Shown piece by piece: positions 48,863 through 60,057 of a DNA stretch of 63,050 bases (its first letter is position 1; each line of letters starts with the position of its first letter). Where the stretch lies: the NCBI GenBank assembly GCA_025529335.1, contig JAMYHX010000231.1, positions 1-63,050 of the forward strand, read 5' to 3'. Made by a program: the position numbers and the translations under genes. The notes under the pieces were generated by a model. It worked only from the letters and a program-made list of their open reading frames with translations. It ran no database searches and was not told the origin of the DNA. Origin of the DNA: Rhizopus sp. PT2906 (taxonomy: Eukaryota > Mucoromycota > Mucoromycetes > Mucorales > Rhizopodaceae).

Positions 48863-49391
48863 CTAAGATATTAATTCATCCTGATTGGCCTGTTGCTCTT
48901 TTAAGCTATTCATATTGTCTGAAGAAAGCTTTTGATTAAAAGGCGCAATGATTTTGATAATATTTTCAAGTTCTTGGATAGCCCTAAAGGAGAGTTTTGG
49001 AGTTGATGAAATGCGACTGTTGTCTAACTTCAAGGCAGGAAAAAAGCAGTAACTGTTAGATTTTCTTTGAATGATAGCACAATCCTCTATGCGTTCTTTT
49101 AGTAAGTGTTGTTGATTTAAATGGTTAACAAGGCCATTCATATCGAAGAAGTGTTCAAGGCACGAGGGACAGGCGTTATGTGCTATAGCTACTGGGTCAT
49201 CACCATCTTTAACATATTGAATTTTTTTTACTCGAACGTCGTCTTTTTCCGGAGGTAGGTGGAGGTGATAGCACATTATGCACTCTATTTAGGTGCATTC
49301 TGAGACGAGTGCCATCACAAAAACTCTCATCACATTTGTAGCAATTATACTCTATAGTGACCTTTTGAGGTAGGGAAACGCGCAAAGACAT
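48863..49391 (-). pseudogene. Two-finger C2H2 zinc-finger protein with a homopolymer frameshift
   Basis: Starts MSLRVSLPQKVTIEYNC and carries finger 1 CYKCDESF...HLNRVHN, a basic linker (SGKRRRSSKK), then after a -1 shift finger 2 CPSCLEHF...HLNQQH and about 90 further residues ending QQANQDELIS. The two halves lie in different frames and meet exactly at a run of eight A on the minus strand (49222-49229). Removing one A gives a single frame of about 175 codons. It may be a recent pseudogene, a sequencing error, or a functional gene with slippage. DNA-binding or lineage-specific multi-copy zinc-finger protein is the likely class. Confidence 0.6.
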
Positions 49392-49652
49392 TTTTTAAAA
49401 CAAAGAAAAAAAAAAAGGAAAAACAGAGAGGGAAGTCAGAAATACTTTAAAGCGTTGACAATCGATCATTCAATCAGTAGCATTTTATTGGATAATACGT
49501 TCCAATAATAACCAAAACAAGCTTTCTATTGGCCAATCTATTTCAATAGCAACTAAGGAGGCGCGTCTTTGTTTGTGCGCAGGTGATAAGGCAAAGCAAT
49601 TACCAAAAATAGTATTTATTTAAAGAGGTAACATTATTAACCTTTTTTCTAT

Positions 49653-51341
49653 CTATGAGCGTGCTTGACTTATAGAGATCATAAATGATTTACTCTTTGA
49701 TTGCAGAATGGGTAAAGCAGCCTTTGTATCAAGCATCATGGATGTTGGGTATATTTCATTTTCATTCAAGAATTTAATTAATTGCTTGACCTTATCAAAC
49801 GATAATTGCTTAGCGATGTATGAAAGCGAGATACCCATTTTATGGCTAAATATGTATAAATATACCAAATATTTGAATATAATTTCTCAACTTACGCTTT
49901 ACATAGAACAACCAATGCATCTATCCGTGCTCTATTTACAAATTGATCCATCAAATATCCTCCCATATTAGGTGCATTTTCATAGAGTCTAAAGAATCTA
50001 AAATAATTTCCTTTTGCTAAACAAGATCGAGTCATAAGAGCATGTTGAACACATTCTGCTTGGTTATCAAGTCCTATTTCACACATATCCTCCAACATAG
50101 CATTCAAATCTTTGAACAAAGACAGGATGAGCCATAATATATGATTTAACAATAATGAATGTACCTGATTGATTACGAGAGAACAGCATGTATAATATTC
50201 TATAAGCTACAAACTCATCCTCACATCCTTGAATGCCTTGTTCATATAGATATTTTAACTGGGTCTGGCATTGGTTATATTCACCAATATCACCCTACAT
50301 AGCCATACTCAATCATTCTGACAATAAACTATTATTCTTTGCTATACCTTTTCAAGTGCAATACGTGCATGTGTCTCATACACTCTAACCGTGAACTCAT
50401 TTTGTATTCTTTGAACCTGCAAATACTTTTAGTCGCGTGTTTATCAAGAATAGATCCACTTACAGTCAAGTCTTGTCTCATAGATTTGAATTGTTCACAG
50501 ATATAAGAATAGTTTGCTTCCTTTTTCCATTTCTTTCTTAAAAGTTTAAATGTCTTTTGTAATATATCGAGCGGGCGTACAGTTGCGGGATCAGGTGCCT
50601 AATAACTATTATTAAAATGTATATTGCATCTTTGGTGATATTTACAGAAGTTAAACGAAGATAAGGTTTCTCTAAAGCTGTACTTGTGCCCACAATGGGT
50701 TTTATCGAAGGTTGTCCTGGTGAATCAAGGTCCCAGACGATGGGTGTAATATTTTTCTTTTTTAACCGTGGATTGTTATTATTGCTAGCTAAGACAGGAT
50801 CACTCTGAAAACGCATAGCTCTTTGCTCTCTTCGTAGTATTTCGGCAGGGGTTAGCTCTATGTTGCCTATTCCCTTTGTGATCTTCTTTCCCCTATGAAT
50901 GAGATGAGTGATTATGAATTTACGCATCTTGTTCAGAATCGTACGTTTTATGCGGAAGAGAAGATGCGTTTGGATTTTTTCTATCATCACAAGCACTACA
51001 CAAAAGAGTTATGATTATCAAATAGTCATAAAGTGTGATGGTAATAGCTACCTTGGTAGATCACGTTCGCTCCAATCAATAAGATCAATCATTCCCGTGT
51101 TTCGTGCTTGTTGAATGATTACTTTTAATTGTTGTCTGAGTAATGGGTGTTTTTCTGCTGAGCAATGTTTAAATGAATTGGTAATGTATTCCCTATGAAT
51201 GAGTTGTCAACTTGTATTTTCTTTTATGCAAAGCTATTTTTACTTTAATGCCGGTGGTGAGTCTTGGCTTATTGCTGATTTATCAATTACTTTTTGCTTC
51301 TTCTTTCCCACATTAACCGCAATATATTCAGGCTTTTGCAT
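49653..51341 (-). CDS. SAC3/GANP-domain protein (THP3/LENG8-like)
   Basis: SAC3/GANP/THP3 family member; yeast Thp3 works with Csn12 in transcription elongation and mRNA processing. Exons on the minus strand: 51341-51244, 51192-51052, 50995-50945, 50892-50646, 50598-50464, 50416-50348, 50294-50165, 50109-49896, 49845-49653, giving 425 aa. Marks: IELTPAEILRREQRAMRFQ, then EKPYLRLTSAPDPATVRPL, the helical NYSYICEQFKSMRQDLTVQ, FTVRVYETHARIALEKGD, EYNQCQTQLKYLY, and the winged-helix-like tail MGISLSYIAKQLSFDK. The N-terminal third is basic and low complexity. Intron 3 could be 52 nt (50893-50944) or 31 nt (50893-50923); the shorter choice would add seven residues. Confidence 0.85.
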
Positions 51342-51522
51342 ATTTTATATTCACAATTATTTCTTATAATCAATCAGTGTTAATCTGTAGAAAAACGATA
51401 GAGCAAAAAAAAAAAAAAAAAAAGGCGGGAATATCATTTAATCCCAGACCAGCATTCACTCCATTTGGCAGATTGTTTCTTTCCCGCCAAGAAAATACAC
51501 ACCTCTTTTTTTTTTTGACTTC

Positions 51523-53672
51523 ATGAGCAAAATCAACTTTAATACACACGCCAAGGACATTCAAGCTGCTTATGAAGCAGTCATTAGCGAAAAGGACTCT
51601 ACCGACTGGTTAGTTTATTCTTTTGATAAAGGAACTTATGACCTTCGCGTACAAGCTACTGGAGGTAACGTCATAGAGTGTATCTATTTTGAAACTATTT
51701 GCATAACATCAGCTTAGATGACGGTTTGGAGGGATTGTGTGAGGAATTCTCGGATAGTAAAATACAGTTTGCCTATGTTAAAGTTAAGGACCCAAACACT
51801 GAACTTCCCAAGTTTGTGTTTATTGCCTGGGTAAAGAAAAGAAGGCACTCTGACATATGATTATCTAATACTTGGGTTATAGTGTGGCACGGGTGTACCT
51901 GAACTACGTAAAGCCTTTTTTAACTCACAACTTCTTGAAGTCTCCAAGTTCTTTAAGGCAAGTAAAAAATAACTAAAGAAAAGATAGCAGTAATAAAACT
52001 TAATGTATAGAGCTTCCACGTTCAAATCAACGCTCGTGACGAGGTAAGCTCATCATACACATATGGGACATAAACTAATCTTTTTTATCATAGGCTGATG
52101 TAGACCCTGAGCTCATTATGAAACGCGTTGCAGAATCATCAGGCGCCAACTACAGCTTCCATAAAGAAGCTCCTAAACCTCAACCAAAAGTCACTCCTGT
52201 CGTAAGTACTCTCTTAAATAATTGACTTTTTACCTTATCTTTTTTTTTTTTTTTTCCAATAGGGCTCTGTGTACAAAAAGACTGAGATACCTGATATTGC
52301 CGCTATGCAACGTCAAGGAATGACAAAAGAAAATATGCCTGTACCTGTAGGCACGAATTATAAACCAGTTGTCACAGCACCTAAAAAGATGGAAAACAGA
52401 TGGAACATGGCACAGCAACAGGAGAACAGTGGAGCCAGTGCTGTAAGAGCAGAGCGCGAAAAGTTTGAAAAAGAAGTGCGTGAGCGCGAGATGCAGCGTC
52501 AAAGACAGATGAATGAGCAAGCGAGAGTAGAAGTAAACGATGACGAAGAGGAGAGAAGAAGACAAGAGGAAAGAGAACGCGAATTGGAACTTCGAGAGCA
52601 GCAAAAGAGGGAAGAAGACCGTCGCCGTCAATTGGAAGATGACAGACGAAGACAGGAAGAAGAGGCACGCCGCCGTCAAGAGGAGCAAGAGAGACAAAGA
52701 CAGTTACAAGAAGAGGCAGACCGAAGAGCTGCTGAAGAACAACAGAGACATCAACAGGAACGAGAAAGACAGCACTTTGAGGAAGAAAGGCGTAGAGAGG
52801 AGGAACGTAGACGTCAAGAAGAAGACCGTAAGCGTCAAGAAGAAGATCGTAAGCGTCAAGAAGAAAATCTTAGACGTCAGGAAGAGGCTGAGCGTCAGCG
52901 TCGTGAAGCTGAAGAGCGTCAGGCACAGGAACAAGCCGTATTGCAATCTCAATTAGATCAGGTAAATTACACGCCAGTGATGGTATACACAAAGGCTCAT
53001 GACATACTTTAAAGACAGCCGATCATGCCGTCCATGCTTCTCGTGCGGCTGGGGATGCGGCCGTTCTGCCTAAAGGATCCAAGGGCATATGTGCTGTCGT
53101 GTTATTCTCTTATGATGCTAGTAAGTCATGATTCAATTACTGAAAAAAAGAACATCCATTCAACATATTTGTAGGTGAAGCTAATGAAATGGTACTCGAA
53201 GAAGGAGAAGTCATTACGCAAATCGATCAAGTAGACGAGGGCTGGTGGTTTGGTGTTAGTGAAGATGGCAAGAAAGAAGGACTTTTCCCAGGTAAGATTC
53301 TTGTCCAAAAAAAAAAAAAAAAAAACAAACAAACAAACAAACAATAGCATCTAACCTACATTATTACATTAGCTAATTATGTCGAAATAATCGAACATGC
53401 ACCCGAACCAGAGCCAGAGCCAGCACAGGAAGTTCGCGCAGTTCCTCCTCCACCTGCTCCACCTGCTCCACCTGCCCCTCCCGCACAACAAAAAGACCAT
53501 GGTAATGTGGCTGTAGCACTTTATGATTATGAAGCTGGAGAAGACAATGAAATCTCATTTGTGGAAGGTGATCTGATCACAAATATTGAGTTTGTAAGTG
53601 AGGATTGGTGGCAGGGCCTTGCTGCTGATAAAAAGACGATGGGTCTCTTCCCAGGTAAGTTTCCACCAGGAG

Positions 53673-53703
<31 letters not shown>

Positions 53704-53751
53704 GTATACTTATTGCATAAAATAGCCAATTATGTTGAATTGAAGCCTTAA
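51523..53751 (+). CDS. ABP1: Actin-binding protein Abp1 (drebrin-like, ADF-H plus two SH3)
   Basis: Cortical actin-patch protein that links F-actin to the endocytic machinery. Exons: 51523-51664, 51718-51830, 51883-51957, 52011-52043, 52094-52201, 52263-52961, 53015-53120, 53175-53291, 53373-53654, 53726-53751, giving 566 aa. Residues 1-135 are an ADF-H domain (DSTDWLVYSF, FAYVKVKDPNTELPKFVFI). Residues about 200-385 are a highly charged Glu/Arg/Gln coiled coil. Two SH3 domains follow: VVLFSYDAS...GWWFGVSEDGKKEGLFPANYVE (listed in parts) near 412-462 and ALYDYEAGEDNEISF...NYVELKP at 510-566, separated by a proline-rich linker. Yeast Abp1 has one SH3, drebrin-like proteins one; two is a variation. 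Intron 3 uses a GC donor. Confidence 0.94.
53674..53700 (+). repeat. (TA)n microsatellite inside the last ABP1 intron
   Basis: About thirteen TA units directly after the donor of the final intron. Confidence 0.93.
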
Positions 53752-53859
53752 TGATCGCCCATAGTCATCATCAGTTTTCTTTATTGAAAGAATAAAGAGT
53801 TTAAAAGACTAAAGCATACATCTTCTTTAGAAATTATTGACATACAATATAAGATCAAT

Positions 53860-53980
53860 AGCTCTAACGATCTTGATTATTGATATTTTCTTTATTGTTT
53901 CCAGTTTGACAGCTTATAATAATACATAAAATGAACTTGATATTTTTGGTAAAAGAGATTCGTATAATGTGGTCAACACC
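53860..53980 (+). repeat. Dispersed repeat shared with 57590-57700, copy 1
   Basis: Contains ATCAATAGCTCTAACGAT, then AATACATAAAATGAACTTGA followed by TATTTTT, and TGTGGTCAACAC. The same three blocks in the same order and orientation occur at 57590-57700 with small differences. The copies flank the RasGAP gene. Origin unknown. Confidence 0.7.
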
Positions 53981-54223
53981 TTATAAAGTATAAATAGTCT
54001 TTGACTTTGGCTTCCTTTCCCTTCTTCTTTGACCTAATCCTTGTTCTGTTTCCTTCGCTTCTTCCTTCCTTTTTTTCCCATTGATCTCAAAAGGGTTTTT
54101 AGATTCCATGTTCTTTTTGGATATGGCCCGGGTGGGACGAAATTCTATAGTTTCAATGCGCCCATGGTGGACTTTTATTTTCTTTAATAAAATATTTAAA
54201 TTATTACCAATAAATGTGTTCAT
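53981..54223 (-). CDS. Hypothetical 80-residue basic protein
   Basis: Single-exon frame starting MNTFIGNNLNILLKKIKVHH and ending in a strongly basic tail (GKKRKEEAKETEQGLGQRRR). It lies 118 bp downstream of the RasGAP stop on the same strand and fills the gap to the repeat. The lysine-rich tail could be a nuclear signal. No family recognised; coding status uncertain. Confidence 0.35.
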   Translation of the reverse strand: MNTFIGNNLNILLKKIKVHHGRIETIEFRPTRAISKKNMESKNPFEINGKKRKEEAKETEQGLGQRRRERKPKSKTIYTL

Positions 54224-54340
54224 ATAAAAATAGAGTGTAATATATGTATAGGATTGTGTATGTTCAGTTTAGGAAAAGAAGCCAGTTCTATATTCAATCT
54301 CTTTTTAGCTGTGTACTCTTTTGTAAATAACCTCTTCTTT

Positions 54341-57121
54341 TTACCTGTTCCTTGACATAAAGGTTTTATTTAATAACTGCAACGTTTTAGTCACATTCAG
54401 TTTGATGTATTCCAAATCCAGCATTTGAATGTTATCTTGTTGCTATTGAATATATGCTTAGTATTACAAACTCTAAACCAAACGAGCCACTAACCTTTTC
54501 GAGCAAATCATCCAATTTCAAATCTATCTCCAACACTGGCTTGTCTCTGCCTTTATAATGGAGTGAAATGATGAATGTACCAGGGATGGGCGATAATATA
54601 GTCAAGAATATGTGATTTCTTCTATTATCTGGAACCTCTGTCTCTGCAATCACACCGTCTCTTTCGAGTTGCTGATGTGTAAACTTGTATGGTCCTTGAA
54701 CAGTCACCGCCTTCTTTTTGCTGCTGCTTGCTTTAGCATCTGCAATCTCGACACCAATACCCACTTGCTTCTTATTGCTTCCTGCCGCTCCACTTCCACT
54801 CTGCATACGAACATTCTGTAGATATGCTTTATAGCTTTCCAATTGACTCTTTAGGTAATTGTTATGGTCAATAATTGTCTTATAAACGCTTTCGAGCGAT
54901 TGAAGTTCTTCTATGACTTTGACTTTTAAATCACCAAGATGTGCTAGTTCTTGAGTGATTTCTTCAACAAGTAATTGGTAGTTGTCTTTATAGTCAATGA
55001 CTCCAGCTTCTTCAAGCTCTCGTAGCATTTCTTTCACTTTAATGCCTTTATGAACAAGCTGTGCGTCCTTTGATGTCGCTGCTGTCTCCGCAATGAGATG
55101 GAGTTTGAGTGGTGGGCGAGAGAGGTTGGGTACAGAACGAATGATTTGCACAAAAATAGATTTTGCTTCCATATACAAAATGTCATTTTGCGTAATATTG
55201 TTTTCAGACATAAGAGACATGGTGAGATCTACAATAAAGATGAGCAATCGTACACAAAAGAGAACATGTTGCTGTTTTACCTTGGATTGGCATTTCCCAT
55301 CGACTAAATAAGGGGAGCTCGATAGCTTTGTTTTCCTTGCGTGGCACTTGGGCAGGTACAGTGCCTACTTCATTCACAAGAATTCTCAGGTGATCTGATT
55401 CTTTGGGCGCGAGTATATCAATATGCTGATTTAATAAGGTGATCGTGTTATATATTTCATTGGGTGTAATACTGATGACAATATCCTTTTTGCTCAAGGC
55501 CATATACTGGTCCATTTCTAGCTGTTCGTAAAAGTCACCTACTTCACAAAGATCGTTAAGAAATTTGTTGGTACGTTGCTTATTAGCTTCCACAAAGGGA
55601 TTAGTTGGAATCATGTAGGCTTCTTTTGAGTAACTAGGCTTATTTGCCAAATTTTGAATCATTTTGGCTAACTATTAGATCAATTTAGTTATTAGAATCA
55701 AGTAAAGAAAAAAAGAAACCTTACCAAAGTCAAAGTAGTTCGTGAATTAGAGCCAGGAATACGATCGACGAGCATATACGCTTGAGGCGTAACAATAGCA
55801 GGATTGAGAAATCTTAGAAAAAAGAATCCGCCGATCAAAGACGATATAGCGTGTTCGGTTGCATCAGGGTATTTTCTTTTTGTGAGTGATCTGATCTGTT
55901 TACAAATCCAACGAATACCATAAGGCACTTGGTCCAATGATTGAATGATGGTAGTTAAAAAGCTGTCGGCTATTTCCATCAACTTATTTAATCTCGGTTC
56001 AATTATCGCTTGAATTGTTGGATTAGCAGCGGCTATCTCTGCAGTGACACTCTTTGGAAAATCTTCAGGCAATCCGTCTGGTGATTCATTTTCCATTTTT
56101 TCGACTAATTCTTCATAGACCTGTTGAGTTATGTAAGTAAATTGGGGGACCATATGTATGAGCACATGTACCTTTAAAGGATTGATTTGAAGATTGAGTT
56201 CTTTATCCTCTAATAGATTATTGATCTTGTCTGATAATACAGATTTCAGATAGGATTGACCTGGACCACGTCTAGTATATGTTGTCATCATTCTAGACAC
56301 AGGTGTATTCGCTCTTAATAGAGAAGCGAATTCAGTGGTCGTTTCAAATTGTGCGGCTAGCACGTTCTAATTGTGTATTAATAACAATAACAATAGTAAA
56401 AAGATCAAACTCCGTTGTACCTGAAACATAGTCAACAATAAGTGTTCTTCGCGACTTTCATATTGATTACCGTATAAAGTAAACATAACTGTTTGCAATA
56501 AAGTGTCTATTTCAGCCAAACTCACTAAGCGACAGAGAATGGCGATATGTCGTGGTTCGCTTTGTAAGAGATAAAACAAATTGCCATATTGCTGCATTCG
56601 TCTTTCATCAGGATAATGATCGTCGTCATCATCGTCATGTTCTTCTAGGCGTGATGCCACTTCATGTTGCTAAGTGTTAAATATAAAAAGGGTCAACAGC
56701 TATTATTTCCACTTTTTGTAAAAATAAATCATTACTTCGTCTAATGCCATTCTATTTTGAATTAATAAACCAATTCGAGCATCAAGGAATCGAACATCTC
56801 TTTCTCGCATAAAGTTTTTCTTTGATTGTGTTGAAATCTTTGCCTTTAGTTCTCTTAGGCGTCTTTGAGCTAAATGAATGTTAACAACAATCGACATTTT
56901 AGCAACATATATGAACCTTGAGCTAGCTCGTCTTCTACTTCTACATCTTGTTCTGCTGCCATTGAATAAAATACTGATACTGAATAGCGTTTTGAGCCTC
57001 TTCCTCTATGGCGACTTGAATGATGGTTATTTGCAGCAGCTGCAGCTACTGCTCGGCTGACAATCGAGCTATTCTGTGGATAGCCTAATGATTGAACCAT
57101 CCCACTTCTTCGATCTGTCAT
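54341..57121 (-). CDS. Ras GTPase-activating protein, Gap1/IQGAP-type GAP plus RGC domain
   Basis: Stimulates GTP hydrolysis on Ras and, through the RGC region, may scaffold at the cortex. Exons on the minus strand: 57121-56917, 56869-56736, 56669-56421, 56366-56172, 56120-55725, 55671-55281, 55228-54495, 54442-54341, giving 801 aa. The RasGAP domain covers roughly residues 160-480: LLRANTPVSRMM places an arginine at the finger position and FFLRFLNPAIVTPQA is the FLRxxNPA motif. The RasGAP C-terminal (RGC) domain follows (ELEEAGVIDYKDNYQLLVEE, KAYLQNVRMQ, FTHQQLERDGV, DNIQMLDLEYIKLNV). No calponin-homology domain or IQ repeats are present, so it is Gap1/Sar1-like rather than full IQGAP. Intron 4 is 51 nt with no stop. 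Confidence 0.93.
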
Positions 57122-58249
57122 TGATAATTTACAAAAGAAGAAAGAGAAAGTAAGAGAGACACACAAAGGGAAAAAGGGAAAAAAAAAGGGAACCTTAAAG
57201 GTGAGCATAATGTAACACAAAAAAGATTTGATTCATAAATTTCACAACCAATGACTGCGGGGAGCGAAGTTTAAAGTTAAAAATGGATGCAGTTCTTTTG
57301 GTTGCACATCCTTATTGTACTAGTTTAACCATGGAAACCAAAAAAAAAAAAAAAAAAAAGACTCTATATACTTATAGTGAGCTGAAATAGATAGTTTTGC
57401 AGTGGGGTTTCCATGGCAAATAATTTTAGGTCAAAGTTCTGTATATTCACTTTATTTGACCTTCTCGTTGCTATACTTCATAAAAGTTATTGTTCATAAA
57501 ATACGATCTATTTTTAATATCCAATAGAATTCGTTAAAGGACACAACGATCTGTGCTTTCAAGCGAGAAAAGGATTTAAGGGATTGAAGATCAATAACTC
57601 TAATGATTTGACTGTCAATCCTTTCTTTATGATTAAAAAGACAACATATAATACATAAAATGAGCTTGATATTTTTGATTGAAGATAAATGTGGTCAACA
57701 CTTGTAAACAACACGTAATTAGACAGAATCATTTCATTCTTTTGCTTCTTGTGGGTTGTCTTTATTATTATTTGTTGTCTGAAATTGTCATTTTTCTATA
57801 GGAATATAAAGAATGTGCGCTTTCAAACACTGTGGAATTTAAGGGGTTAAGCTTTTAAATAATAATAACTGTATTCTTTGGCTTCATTTGAAGTTTATGT
57901 CAACCATCCCTCAAGAAAGTATTACCCAAAACCATTCAAGGGTTTCAATAGGAGTTAATGAATTTGAACCATTGTTTGATTCCTCATATTCTTTTGTACT
58001 CGTGTTATTTATGGGTAGCGTCTAAGAGTGGCCTTGTAATGCTTCAAATTCCTTCAAGGCATATAGAAATGATAATTATAAAGGAGAGAAGAAGAATCTA
58101 TGTAACAAGAAAAGGAGCGCTCAGGGACTATCATAAAGAGAAATAAAGAGGGATATATTCCGGCATATTTTTTGTACATGAAATGAAACTTTATATGCCA
58201 ATTCCATATTCTCCTTCCTATAAAATAGAGTCATTAGGCACTTTTTTTT
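57122..58249. other. Intergenic with repeat copy 2
   Basis: Promoter side of the RasGAP gene, then AT-rich DNA. Holds a poly-A run at 57340-57359 and the repeat at 57590-57700. A related block (TGTGC[T/G]TTCAA...TTTAAGGG) appears at 57551-57580 and again at about 57817-57848, suggesting local duplication. No gene recognised. Confidence 0.55.
57590..57700 (+). repeat. Dispersed repeat shared with 53860-53980, copy 2
   Basis: Carries ATCAATAACTCTAATGAT, AATACATAAAATGAGCTTGA followed by TATTTTT, and TGTGGTCAACAC, matching copy 1 in order and orientation. Confidence 0.7.
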
Positions 58250-59013
58250 TCATTTCTCTTGCTTCGTATATACCTCGCGTGTATTCTGTGCAATCCATAA
58301 GACGGCCGTACTATATCATGCATTTAATATAGACGCCCCTTTTTTAATTTCTTTCTATTCAAGCTTGCTTACCTTAACATAATCAACGCATTTTGCGCTA
58401 CACCTGATATACCATAACTAATGTAGGGTTGTTTGGATTCATAGTGAACAATATATTTAACCACCAAGACACACTTGGTCAAAAAGAAGGGTCAGTCATA
58501 GTCACGAGTATATCAACACACTTACACATGATCCTGCTAGACCTCCAGCTATCAAAGCAAAGCCAAGGAATAAAAAGAGTCGTGCCTTCCAGATTAAACT
58601 ATGATCAACATACATCGTGTCTTCTCCTTGAAGATGGTTTTTATCAATCAAGTTGATACTATTTTAACTCTAAGTTTTGTTATTTATGAATCATCTGAAT
58701 TCACTTACACAATCATGCCAAATGTCGTCAAAATGCCAGAGAACCAATCTTCAAATCCCATTGGACTGTATCCATCATACTTGGGAGCAATAATGACAGC
58801 ATCCATAAATACCCACCAACCAATGGCAAGCTATTTAATATGAATATACTTGACATGAATCTCAATACAAGGTATGCTGTTACTTCTTTATCTATTTACC
58901 AAACCACCTGACAAATAGGCACCAATCGTTCTTCCCTTTCGAGAAAGAAATCGTAATGGGTCTCCAAATACAAAAACAGATCGAGGCTCGTCGTCGTAAA
59001 AACTGTATTGCAT
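58250..59013 (-). CDS. VPS68: VPS68 / TMEM50-family membrane protein
   Basis: Small four-helix endosomal membrane protein; yeast Vps68 (with Vps55) acts in endosome-to-vacuole traffic. Exons on the minus strand: 59013-58900, 58830-58709, 58658-58526, 58473-58373, 58310-58250, giving 176 aa, the usual size. Features in order: DPLRFLSRKGRTIGAYLSGG, a helix with IGWWVFMDAVI, the loop IAPKYDGYSPMGFEDWFSG, a second helix, SLIWKARLFLFLGFALIAGG, YGISGVAQNALIML and a C-terminal AVLWIAQNTREVY. The five small exons leave no long ORF, so the gene is easily missed. All phases agree. Confidence 0.9.
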
Positions 59014-59334
59014 AGAATATGTATTTTAAAAAGGAAAAAATAAAAAAAGAGGGGACAGAAGCATTGCCATAGGCTCAAATTACAAATACCATTTTTGGTC
59101 TGTAAATACAATACGATTAAGAAGGATTTTATTTGATAATAATTTTTAAAGACCGATGGGCACAAAGCATCTTCATGCTGTATTGCCCGGGTCAGGTCGC
59201 AGTGTTAAAAGGGATGAAAAACCCTTTTGGGATTAAAGAGAAAACGCAAAAGTATTATGTAGTAGGGATGATAATTAACTATCTGAAAATTTTTGCTGAA
59301 TGTAACGAAGACGTTTGACAAAGGGTTCACCAAG
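59014..59334. other. Intergenic, no feature recognised
   Basis: Upstream flank of the VPS68 gene and 3' boundary of the LINE fragment; contains no supported ORF. Confidence 0.6.
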
Positions 59335-60003
59335 TTAGTTTGAAGCTTCAGGGAACTGAACGTGAGCTAAGTAGTCCATTTCGAGTAATATTGCACATAT
59401 AGAAGGCCAACGAATGAGCCAGGCATTGGTTGATTTTCTCGCTTTCCTGGTAAGGAACGTTGGTGGTAAGAGGTTCAAAAGATAGGAAAGTGGATCGGCG
59501 ATAGATTTGGGCATCTGAAGGCGGTTGTGCATATCTAAACAAGAAAAACTATGCTGACGTGAAAAAAGTTCATTTGGCTGAAAGGGGCAGGCTTGGGGTT
59601 TACCAAGAGGTAACCAACCTAGTCACCATCTCACGCAACGGGACCGTTCACTTCTTGTCATTGGTATCCGAAGAATGGGGTCAACAATTAGATCATTACG
59701 GCAGTAGGACAGAAGTTTAGCATGTTTTTCTTGGAGCTTTGCATGGTAGTTGTCAATCAAGAACTGTCTTCGTTTTCTAATAAAATTACTACGCGGCACA
59801 GTTTCAAGATGTTCATTGCTGATGGATGTCCATAAAGGTGATTTGGATAGTTGAGACCATTTCGAGATACGTTGTGATTGTATATATGGTTGCAATTTTG
59901 TTAATAATGCATCGTCTGGTAGGGAGAAGGTTCTAAAAAGAAATTGCGCTTGAAGTATGGAAATACGATCCTTCATGTTTGATAAGCTTGTTAAGTGTAA
60001 CAT
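59335..60003 (-). pseudogene. LINE (non-LTR) reverse-transcriptase C-terminal fragment
   Basis: One frame runs through 60003-59335 with a single TGA (59623-59625). It begins LTSLSNMKDRISILQAQFLF and continues TKLQPYIQ, RKRRQFLIDNYHAKLQEK, LIVDPILRIPMTRSERSRCV, then after the stop LGWLPLGKPQACPF...HSFSCLDMH, a CxxC/HxC-type zinc-knuckle region. This is the pattern of the region after the RT domain in fungal LINE elements. The 5' part is missing, as is typical for truncated LINE insertions. Confidence 0.7.
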
Positions 60004-60057
60004 TACCTTGGTAGAGGTGAAAGATCGTTCGCCAAAAATTTAACGAATGCATTGGTT

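Noticed and set aside
52230..52952. Long minus-strand and alternative-frame ORFs opposite ABP1
   Set aside because: They are shadows of the Glu/Arg repeat coding sequence of the ABP1 coiled coil.
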